Under the pieces are notes generated by a model. That model was not told where the DNA came from. It saw only the letters and a program-made list of their open reading frames with translations, and searched no databases. This document shows, one piece after another, positions 1-4,996 of a DNA stretch of 5,524 nt. The DNA lies in the NCBI GenBank assembly GCA_031398695.1, contig JANNNU010000168.1, positions 1 through 5,524 on the forward strand. The letters run 5' to 3'. Position 1 is the stretch's first letter; each line of letters starts with the position of its first letter. The DNA is from JAIYDJ01 sp031398695. Its GTDB lineage: Bacteria > Pseudomonadota > Alphaproteobacteria > Rhodobacterales > Rhodobacteraceae. Both the position numbers and the translations under genes were made by a program.

Positions 1-1
1 C

Positions 2-1027
2 GATCTGGTGGTGGGCTCGCAGGCCTATCATCGGCTGCCTGCCATGGTGCGCGGCATAGGCCCGATGGTCGAGACCGACTTTCCGGTCGAGGACAAGTTC
101 GATCTTCTGCCCGCCCGCAAGGGCAGCCGGGGGCCGGTGGCATTCCTGACGGTGCAGGAAGGCTGCGACAAGTTCTGCGCGTTCTGCGTTGTTCCCTATA
201 CCCGCGGGGCCGAAGTCAGCCGTCCGGCCGCACGCATTCTCGACGAGGCGCGCGGGCTCGTGGAAAAAGGCGTGCGGGACATCACGCTGCTGGGCCAGAA
301 CGTGAATGCCTATCACGGAGCCCATCACGGAACCGGGCCCGCAGCAGACTGGACGTTGGCGCGGCTTTTGCGCGAACTGGCGCAGATCGACGGACTGGCG
401 CGGTTGCGTTACACCACTAGTCATCCCAACGACATGGAAGACGACCTGATCGCAGCACATGGCGATCTGCCGCAGCTGATGCCGTATCTGCATCTGCCGG
501 TTCAGTCGGGGTCCGACCGGATCCTGAAGGCAATGAACCGCAAGCACACCGCCGCACAATATCTGGCGCTGGTGGAGCGGATCCGGGCCGCACGGCCGGA
601 CATACTGCTCAGTTCCGATTTCATCGTGGGCTTTCCCGGCGAGACCGAGCAGGATTTCGAGGACACGCTGGCGCTGATCCGCTCGGTCGGTTTCGGCGCG
701 GCCTACAGTTTCAAATACTCGGCCCGACCCGGAACCCCCGCCGCCGAAAAGCCGGAAGTCGATTCGGCGGTGGCCGATGCCCGCTTGCAGCAGCTGCAGG
801 CGCTGATCACCGCACAGCAGCGCGCGGCGCAGGATGCGATGGTCGGGCGCACCGTCGGCGTCCTTTACGAAAAAGCCGGACGCATGGCCGATCAGATGGT
901 CGGCAAATCCGACCACCTGCAAGCGGTCCATGTGACCGACCCGACCGGTCAGGTCGGTGAACTGGTGCAGGTGCGGGTGGTAGCTTCGTCGTCCAACTCT
1001 TTGGCCGGGGAACGGATTTCGCGATAG
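2..1027 (+). CDS. miaB: tRNA-2-methylthio-N6-dimethylallyladenosine synthase MiaB (5' truncated by window)
   Basis: Radical SAM methylthiotransferase that adds a methylthio group at C2 of N6-isopentenyl-adenosine 37 in tRNAs reading UNN codons; cytosolic. The frame is open from base 2, so the true start lies upstream; about 341 codons are present and roughly 100 N-terminal residues (most of the UPF0004 cluster-binding domain) are missing compared with the usual 430-475. Counting from base 2, the radical SAM motif C-x3-C-x2-C is at C55, C59 and C62, followed by VVPYTRG. Other family blocks are LLGQNVNAY (96-104), LPVQSGSD (165-172), DFIVGFPGET (206-215) and YSARPGTPAA (239-248). A C-terminal TRAM domain, which binds tRNA, covers about 281-338. 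The VVPYTRG block and the overall match favour MiaB over the relatives RimO and MtaB. It is the first gene of the conserved miaB-ybeZ-ybeY-ybeX-lnt order, here separated from phoH by two envelope genes. Confidence 0.96.
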   Translation, partial: DLVVGSQAYHRLPAMVRGIGPMVETDFPVEDKFDLLPARKGSRGPVAFLTVQEGCDKFCAFCVVPYTRGAEVSRPAARILDEARGLVEKGVRDITLLGQNVNAYHGAHHGTGPAADWTLARLLRELAQIDGLARLRYTTSHPNDMEDDLIAAHGDLPQLMPYLHLPVQSGSDRILKAMNRKHTAAQYLALVERIRAARPDILLSSDFIVGFPGETEQDFEDTLALIRSVGFGAAYSFKYSARPGTPAAEKPEVDSAVADARLQQLQALITAQQRAAQDAMVGRTVGVLYEKAGRMADQMVGKSDHLQAVHVTDPTGQVGELVQVRVVASSSNSLAGERISR

Positions 1028-1176
1028 GCTTGCCTGCGCGTGCCCGTTGGGCCCGCCAAGCTTTGCCCTGCCGAGGCTGCGTAGGTTTGGGATCAATGCC
1101 TGCACCGTCGCAGCGATTGTCCCCAGCGCGGAAACACTGCCATACCTAAGCCCCGAAAAAGCCTCAGATTTTGCTT

Positions 1177-1182
1177 TACAAT
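1177..1182 (+). promoter_or_regulatory. candidate -10 element for the OmpA-domain gene
   Basis: TACAAT matches five of six bases of the housekeeping -10 consensus, in a short AT-rich patch within GC-rich DNA. A transcript starting about seven bases downstream would have a leader of about 63 bases before GTG 1252. No good -35 element is found 16 to 18 bases upstream (the sequence there is near CGAAAA), so this is only a candidate. Confidence 0.22.
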
Positions 1183-1236
1183 AAGGCGTGCGCTCTGCAT
1201 TTCTTGGGGGTAACAATATCGTTAACTCGCAAGAAT

Positions 1237-1243
1237 AGGGGGG
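1237..1243 (+). promoter_or_regulatory. ribosome binding site that selects GTG 1252
   Basis: AGGGGGG lies eight bases before GTG 1252, a good distance for a Shine-Dalgarno sequence. Nothing comparable precedes the upstream TTG 1171 or the downstream ATG 1279, so it decides the start of the OmpA-domain gene. Confidence 0.6.
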
Positions 1244-1251
1244 CTGCAGCT

Positions 1252-1824
1252 GTGGGGTTTCAAACCAAAGCACTGCGGATGCTGACGGGGGCCGCGGCGT
1301 TGGCCCTTGCGCTGGCGGGGATCTCCGCGCCGGCACTCTCACAGGCCAAGCCGGAGATCGCCGGCAAGATCGAGTGGGGCATCTGGGTCGATGACGACGG
1401 CTGCATGCACTGGTGGGCGGACGGCGGTCTGGAAGGCTACATGCTGGACCGGGTGAACCCCAAGACCGGCAAGCCGGTCTGCCTCAAGCGCAACACCTGT
1501 CTGGTCGAAAACACCGACACACTGTTTGCCACCGACAGCCACAAGCTGACCGCCCATGGTCGCCGTTACCTGACGGATTTCTTCCAGAAAGCCGGTGCCT
1601 TCGGCTATGCGATCTATGGGCACACCGACAGCCGTGCGTCCGATGAATACAACATTCGCCTGTCCGAACGCCGGGCCCGGTCGGTTGCAGATGTGGCCCG
1701 GTCGGTGGGTGGCATGGTCGAACGCGAAATCGGCTATGGCGAGCGTCAGCCGCGTGCGACGAACGGGACCGCTGCCGGGATGCAGCAGAACCGTCGCGTC
1801 GAAGTCGTTTGCTACAGGTGGTGA
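1252..1824 (+). CDS. secreted OmpA-family peptidoglycan-binding protein with N-terminal two-cysteine module
   Basis: Predicted periplasmic or outer-membrane-associated protein of 190 residues that should bind peptidoglycan without enzymatic activity. GTG 1252 is chosen because AGGGGGG lies eight bases before it and it puts a standard signal peptide first: basic start, hydrophobic core about 13-26, likely cleavage after residue 30 or 32. Residues 44-77 form a module with C51, W54, D57, E61-G62-Y63, R67, P70, G73 and P75-V76-C77 that recurs in the next gene. An OmpA C-terminal domain follows (about 88-190), with GHTDSRASDEYN at 123-134 and LSERRA at 137-142. D126 and R141 keep the 15-residue spacing of the E. 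coli OmpA pair D241/R256 that contacts diaminopimelate. There is no beta-barrel; the protein is too short and has a signal peptide plus module instead. C83 and C187 could also pair. The next gene starts five bases after its stop, implying cotranscription. Exact biological role unknown. Confidence 0.88.
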   Translation: MGFQTKALRMLTGAAALALALAGISAPALSQAKPEIAGKIEWGIWVDDDGCMHWWADGGLEGYMLDRVNPKTGKPVCLKRNTCLVENTDTLFATDSHKLTAHGRRYLTDFFQKAGAFGYAIYGHTDSRASDEYNIRLSERRARSVADVARSVGGMVEREIGYGERQPRATNGTAAGMQQNRRVEVVCYRW

Positions 1825-1829
1825 CCCGG

Positions 1830-2174
1830 ATGACCCATATTTTCAAAATTCCTGCCCTGATGCTGTTGGCCGCCGCCTTGGGCGCCTGCACCGACGGGGT
1901 CACGCCCTACCTGCAAAGCCCCGACACGGTGATCGCGACCAACCGCGATACCGGGCGTGACAAGATCGGCCTTCAGGATGGCGGGGCAGCGATCGCCTAT
2001 GATCCGGATGGCTGCCAGGGCTGGTTGATGGACGACGGCGTCGAAGGTTATTCCGGTCGCCGGTATGACCCGGTTTCGGGCCTGCCGGTGTGCAACGACC
2101 TCTTTCCGCCAGGCACTGTCGTGAGGAATTATCAGACGCAAAGCCCGGGCCTGAACGACTACGTGCCGCGCTGA
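1830..2174 (+). CDS. small lipoprotein carrying the same two-cysteine module
   Basis: Predicted 114-residue lipoprotein of unknown function. ATG 1830 is chosen because AGGTGG (1816-1821) lies eight bases before it and it gives a compact lipoprotein signal: a hydrophobic stretch at 9-19 ending in lipobox L17-G18-A19-C20. C20 would be diacylated, cleaved and then N-acylated; T and D at +2 and +3 give no classical Asp+2 inner-membrane retention signal, so outer-membrane sorting is the simpler guess. Residues 55-88 match residues 44-77 of the upstream protein at 17 of 34 positions without gaps, including C62, W65, D68, E72-G73-Y74, R78, P81, G84 and P86-V87-C88. C62 and C88 are the only cysteines besides the lipidated one, so a disulfide is plausible. 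There is no OmpA domain. It starts five bases after the upstream stop, probably translationally coupled, and is followed by an intrinsic terminator. Confidence 0.82.
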   Translation: MTHIFKIPALMLLAAALGACTDGVTPYLQSPDTVIATNRDTGRDKIGLQDGGAAIAYDPDGCQGWLMDDGVEGYSGRRYDPVSGLPVCNDLFPPGTVVRNYQTQSPGLNDYVPR

Positions 2175-2207
2175 TTTGGCGGGCCGTACCGCACCGTGCC
2201 AGAAAAT

Positions 2208-2243
2208 GGGTCGCAGCACAGACTGCGACCCTTTTGCATTTTT
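2208..2243 (+). terminator. Rho-independent terminator after the lipoprotein gene
   Basis: A perfect 9-bp stem, GGGTCGCAG (2208-2216) with CTGCGACCC (2223-2231), closes a six-base loop. It is followed at once by TTTT and, after GCA, by a second run of five T. A short A-rich segment (AAAA, 2203-2206) precedes it. It sits 33 bases after the lipoprotein stop and should end the two-gene envelope transcript, separating it from phoH. Confidence 0.88.
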
Positions 2244-2260
2244 CTTCGGCCGCCCTATTT
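2233..2260 (+). promoter_or_regulatory. candidate RpoH-like (heat-shock) promoter for the phoH operon
   Basis: TTTG (2233-2236), 17 bases, then CCTATTT (2254-2260) resembles the alphaproteobacterial heat-shock consensus CTTG-N17/18-CYTATNTNNG: three of four in the -35 core and all seven of CYTATNT, but the final G is C. E. coli ybeZ-ybeY-ybeX are known heat-shock genes, which makes this plausible. The -35 part overlaps the T tract of the terminator. As a housekeeping promoter it would score poorly. Confidence 0.33.
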
Positions 2261-2363
2261 GTCATCTCATGGACATGAAGCGCCGTCAGACTTCGCTACA
2301 TGCGGTAGTTGACGCTTGCCAGACCGCAAGAAGGACCGCACACTGAACAGGCCATCTGACCAG

Positions 2364-2369
2364 AAGGAG
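2364..2369 (+). promoter_or_regulatory. ribosome binding site that selects TTG 2376 for phoH
   Basis: AAGGAG, within AGAAGGAGA, lies six bases before TTG 2376. The upstream in-frame TTG 2316 has no such sequence before it. This fixes the phoH start despite the rare start codon. Confidence 0.8.
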
Positions 2370-2375
2370 ACCTCC

Positions 2376-3398
2376 TTGGGCATCAGCGCGCTGACCCCCC
2401 CGACCCGTGCCGAAGACATCGTGGAAACGCTTGTGGAATTTCCCGACAATCGGATTTTGATTGATCTGTGCGGCGAGTTCGATCGCAACCTGAGCCAGAT
2501 CGAACACCAGATGGGGGTGCATGTGCTGAGGCGGGGCAACCGTCTGGCCGTCATCGGTGACAAGGGTTCGCGCGATGCGGCGGCAGCGGTGCTGCGCAGC
2601 CTATATGCCCGGCTTGAAGGAGGACGCCCGGTGACGGCAGGCGATATCGACGGCGCGATGCGCATGGGGCGGCCGATGCCCGACATGTTGCGCAATGGTG
2701 CGACCGGCGGCGAACAGATCGAGATGTTCAACGGCTCGGCCGAACTGCGCACCCGCAAGAAGTCGATCGAGGCGCGGACCGAGGCGCAGAAAGCCTATGT
2801 GCAGAACCTGTTCAGCCACGAACTGGGCTTTGGCATCGGGCCTGCGGGGACAGGCAAAACCTATCTGGCAGTGGCCGTCGGGGTGACAATGTTCATCTCT
2901 GGCGCGGTGGAAAAGATCATCCTGTCGCGTCCGGCCGTCGAGGCGGGCGAGCGGTTGGGCTTTCTTCCCGGCGACATGAAGGAAAAGGTCGATCCTTACA
3001 TGCAGCCGCTTTACGACGCTCTGAACGACTTTCTGCCGCAAAAGCAGGTGCAGAAACTGATCGAGGAAAAGCGGATCGAGATCGCGCCGCTGGCCTTCAT
3101 GCGGGGACGGACCCTGTCGAACGCGTTCATCGTGCTCGACGAGGCGCAGAACGCGACCGCCATGCAAATGAAGATGTTCCTGACCCGTCTGGGCGAAGGC
3201 AGCCGCATGGTGGTGACCGGCGACCGCACCCAGATCGACCTGCCGCGTGGCACGCCGTCGGGACTGCAAGAGGCCGAGCGGATCCTGAAAGGGGTCAAGG
3301 GCGTGACGTTCAATTACTTCACCTCGAAGGATGTGGTGCGTCACCCGCTGGTCGGCCGAATCATCGAGGCTTACGAGGCGCACGAAGGTCAGGGCTGA
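2376..3398 (+). CDS. phoH: PhoH-family ATPase (YbeZ)
   Basis: Cytosolic PhoH-family P-loop ATPase, orthologous by sequence and position to E. coli YbeZ, which is thought to act with YbeY in RNA metabolism. The protein has 340 residues, normal for the family. TTG 2376 is preferred over TTG 2316 because AAGGAG sits six bases before it and the resulting N-terminus (M-GISALTPP) looks like related alphaproteobacterial PhoH proteins; the earlier start would add 20 unsupported residues. Residues about 15-90 form the N-terminal KH-like region. The ATPase core has Walker A GPAGTGKT at 155-162, RPAVEAGERLGFLPGD at 185-200, Walker B VLDEAQN at 253-259 and TGDRTQIDLP at 281-290. All expected nucleotide-binding residues are present. 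It follows the terminator by about 130 bases and ybeY begins 47 bases after its stop, so it probably leads an operon phoH-ybeY-ybeX-lnt. Confidence 0.95.
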   Translation: MGISALTPPTRAEDIVETLVEFPDNRILIDLCGEFDRNLSQIEHQMGVHVLRRGNRLAVIGDKGSRDAAAAVLRSLYARLEGGRPVTAGDIDGAMRMGRPMPDMLRNGATGGEQIEMFNGSAELRTRKKSIEARTEAQKAYVQNLFSHELGFGIGPAGTGKTYLAVAVGVTMFISGAVEKIILSRPAVEAGERLGFLPGDMKEKVDPYMQPLYDALNDFLPQKQVQKLIEEKRIEIAPLAFMRGRTLSNAFIVLDEAQNATAMQMKMFLTRLGEGSRMVVTGDRTQIDLPRGTPSGLQEAERILKGVKGVTFNYFTSKDVVRHPLVGRIIEAYEAHEGQG

Positions 3399-3417
3399 CC
3401 CCGCGCCGTCTTGCCCC

Positions 3418-3449
3418 CCATCGGCGCCCCGGCTAGAAGGCGCCGATGG
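3418..3449 (+). promoter_or_regulatory. perfect 11-bp inverted repeat over the ybeY start codon
   Basis: CCATCGGCGCC (3418-3428) is the exact reverse complement of GGCGCCGATGG (3439-3449), with a ten-base loop. The right arm contains the ATG of ybeY (3446-3448) and the last two G of its Shine-Dalgarno AGAAGG (3435-3440); the rest of that sequence is in the loop. Nine of eleven pairs are G-C. As RNA it would hide the start of ybeY. There is no T tract, so it is not an intrinsic terminator. The repeat is certain; its regulatory role is inferred. Confidence 0.6.
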
Positions 3450-3949
3450 AACCCTTGGTCGATACCGTCATCGAAGATCCGCGCTGGGATGCGTTCGGGC
3501 TGGAAGCGATCGCGAACCGGGTGGTGCAGGCCGTGCTGTTTCACGTCGGTCTGCCGCAGGCGGGTCTGACCCTGTGCGTGATGGGGTGTGACGACGCCCG
3601 CATCGCGGGGCTGAACGGGGATTTTCGTGCGAAAGCGCAGCCGACGAACGTCTTGAGTTGGCCGGACATCGACTTGTCCGCCGAGAACGACGGCGGGCTG
3701 CCGCATATGCCAGTGCCCGGTGATCTGGATGACCCGCAAAGCCTGGGCAATGTCGCCATTGCGTTCGACACGTGCCAGCGCGAGGCCGCCGAGGCCGACA
3801 AGCCGATGGCCGACCATGTGACGCATCTGGTTGTGCACGGAGTGTTACATCTGCTGGGCTATGATCACGTTCGCGAGGGCGATGCCGCGCGGATGGAAGC
3901 GATCGAGGTGGCAATACTTGCAAGCCTCGGCGTTTCTGACCCATACTGA
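3446..3949 (+). CDS. ybeY: endoribonuclease YbeY (rRNA maturation factor)
   Basis: Single-strand-specific, metal-dependent endoribonuclease needed for 16S rRNA 3' maturation and ribosome quality control; cytosolic. The protein has 167 residues, typical for the family. The zinc site H131-G-V-L-H135-L-L-G-Y-D-H141 is complete. The conserved arginine is R61, in LNGDFRAKAQPTNVLSWP (56-73). The family's usual L-G-D-I/V block reads L-G-N-V here (100-103), a D-to-N change outside the metal ligands. ATG 3446 has AGAAGG five bases upstream, but both ATG and part of that site lie in a strong inverted repeat. It lies 47 bases after phoH, whose product is its expected partner, and 44 bases before the CBS-pair gene, so one transcript is likely. 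Confidence 0.96.
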   Translation: MEPLVDTVIEDPRWDAFGLEAIANRVVQAVLFHVGLPQAGLTLCVMGCDDARIAGLNGDFRAKAQPTNVLSWPDIDLSAENDGGLPHMPVPGDLDDPQSLGNVAIAFDTCQREAAEADKPMADHVTHLVVHGVLHLLGYDHVREGDAARMEAIEVAILASLGVSDPY

Positions 3950-3957
3950 GGAGCGAC

Positions 3958-3972
3958 GCCGCAACCTGCGGC
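3958..3972 (+). repeat. short hairpin between ybeY and the CBS-pair gene
   Basis: GCCGCA (3958-3963) and TGCGGC (3967-3972) form a perfect 6-bp stem with a three-base loop, just after the ybeY stop and 21 bases before the next ATG. No T tract follows, so it is not a terminator, and it does not cover the next ribosome binding site. It may affect mRNA processing or have no role. Confidence 0.4.
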
Positions 3973-3993
3973 TGTATTCTGGAAAAAGGACCG

Positions 3994-4992
3994 ATGGGCA
4001 GTAGCAACGACGGGTCTCTTGCGGCGCAGGGCGCGCAAGGAACAACCAAGGACGAGCCAGCCGAGACTGCCCCGCGCGGTTTGCTGGGCAGACTGATCAG
4101 TGCGTTTTCCCCAAACGACCCGAACGGTGATACGCCCTCTGCGGGGGCTGCCGCTGCGGCAGCCAATCCCGGTGGCGTGCTGGTCGGCATGGGCAACCTG
4201 CGCCGTTTGCGCGTTGACGACGTGGCCATCCCGAAGGTCGATATCGTGGCGGTTCCGCTGGACATCGGCAAGGAAGAACTGGTCGCGGTCTTTCGCGAGC
4301 ACGGGTTCAGCCGCGTGCCGGTATACAAGGGCACGCTCGACCATCCGCAGGGGCTGGTGTTGCTGAAGGATCTGGCGCTGCAATATGGGTTCGGGGCGAC
4401 CACGCGGTTCAGTTTGCGCAGGCTGCTGCGCCCAATGCTCTATGCCCCGCCCAGCATGCCGGTGGGTGTCCTGCTGCAGAAAATGCAGCGCGAACGCGTC
4501 CATATGGCGCTGGTCATCGACGAATACGGCGGGGTCGACGGTTTGGTCACGATCGAGGACCTGATCGAGACGATCATCGGCGAGATCGAGGATGAACACG
4601 ACGAAGCCGAAGGCGCGATGTGGAAGGAAGAAAAGCCGGGCGTCTTTCTGGTGCAGTCCACCGCTCCGCTGGGCGAATTCGAGAATGCCGTCGGCATGCG
4701 CTTGCGCACGGATGACGAGGACGAGGATATCGACACCATCGGCGGTCTGGTGTTTCTGCGCACCGGGCGCGTTCCAGCACGGGGCGAGATCGTCGCGCAC
4801 CAAAGCGGCGTCGAATTCGAGATCGTAGATGCTGATCCACGTCGGATCAAGCGGCTGCGGGTGCGCTTGCCCGGCGTGACCGGTGCGGCGGCCGATGCGG
4901 CCGCCGATCTGGCTGCAAGCTCCGCCGCGCTGGCGGATGCGGCAACCCCGGCCGCGTCTGACGAAGGCGCAGTGACCGAACCGGCGAAGTGA
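3994..4992 (+). CDS. ybeX: HlyC/CorC-family CBS-pair protein (YbeX-like), soluble
   Basis: Orthologue by position and domains of E. coli YbeX/CorC, annotated as hemolysin-like or magnesium/cobalt efflux accessory protein and also linked to ribosome metabolism; actual activity uncertain. The product is 332 residues. ATG 3994 follows AAAAAGGA (3983-3990) at short spacing. Residues 1-65 are low-complexity (Ala-rich at 50-57). CBS domain 1 covers about 77-135 (SRVPVYKGTLD at 106-116), CBS domain 2 about 146-202 (MALVIDEYGGVDGLVTIEDL at 171-190), and the CorC_HlyC domain about 211-292 (DIDTIGGLV at 245-253). It has no DUF21/CNNM membrane domain, so it is cytosolic or peripheral. The tail 297-332 is rich in Ala and Asp with an AAAD repeat and looks disordered. 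lnt starts four bases after the stop. The old name hemolysin C should not be read as evidence of a toxin. Confidence 0.93.
   Translation: MGSSNDGSLAAQGAQGTTKDEPAETAPRGLLGRLISAFSPNDPNGDTPSAGAAAAAANPGGVLVGMGNLRRLRVDDVAIPKVDIVAVPLDIGKEELVAVFREHGFSRVPVYKGTLDHPQGLVLLKDLALQYGFGATTRFSLRRLLRPMLYAPPSMPVGVLLQKMQRERVHMALVIDEYGGVDGLVTIEDLIETIIGEIEDEHDEAEGAMWKEEKPGVFLVQSTAPLGEFENAVGMRLRTDDEDEDIDTIGGLVFLRTGRVPARGEIVAHQSGVEFEIVDADPRRIKRLRVRLPGVTGAAADAAADLAASSAALADAATPAASDEGAVTEPAK
4886..4906 (+). repeat. GC-only hairpin in the Ala-rich tail of ybeX
   Basis: CGGCGGCCG (4886-4894) and CGGCCGCCG (4898-4906) form a perfect 9-bp stem around a three-base ATG loop. It encodes part of the AAAD-type repeat at residues 298-305. 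Biased Ala codon use (GCG, GCC) probably explains it, although the stem could slow ribosomes just before lnt. Confidence 0.45.
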
Positions 4993-4996
4993 TCCC

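Larger units (their letters stand above)
1028..1251 (+). other. intergenic region miaB / OmpA-domain gene
   Basis: This 224-base stretch holds no gene that I can support. It contains a composite imperfect stem-loop (1089-1123), a lone -10-like TACAAT (1177-1182), an AT-rich 14-base near-palindrome (1211-1224) and the ribosome binding site of the next gene (1237-1243). A reading frame open from TTG 1171 runs into the OmpA-domain gene, but its first 27 codons have no ribosome binding site and place non-signal residues before a normal signal peptide, so I treat them as untranslated leader. No convincing intrinsic terminator for miaB is visible. Confidence 0.6.

Noticed and set aside
1027..1064. 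Possible miaB terminator (GCTTG/CAAGC outer arms, GCCC-GTT-GGGC inner stem, then TTT)
   Set aside because: The outer and inner stems are short and separated by unpaired bases, and the T run has only three bases; not convincing as an intrinsic terminator.
1222..1236. Possible CtrA site (TTAA-N7-TTAA) upstream of the OmpA-domain gene
   Set aside because: Only the first half, TTAA, is present; the second half reads GAAT, so the match is too weak.
1171..1251. 27-codon N-terminal extension of the OmpA-domain protein from TTG 1171
   Set aside because: No ribosome binding site precedes TTG 1171, and the extension would bury the signal peptide; GTG 1252 has a well-spaced AGGGGGG.
2601..3383. Open frame of 260 codons on the minus strand within phoH
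   Set aside because: Fully antisense to the conserved PhoH ATPase, with His/Arg-rich sequence typical of shadow frames.
3468..4403. Open frame of 311 codons on the minus strand across ybeY and ybeX
   Set aside because: It crosses the ybeY-ybeX junction antisense, is Arg/Ser/Pro-rich with no motif, and is explained as a shadow of the + strand genes.
3994..4992. Reading the HlyC/CorC-family gene as a hemolysin or toxin
   Set aside because: The hemolysin name is historical; the protein has only a CBS pair and CorC_HlyC domain, no secretion signal, and sits in the conserved ybeZ-ybeY-ybeX-lnt order.
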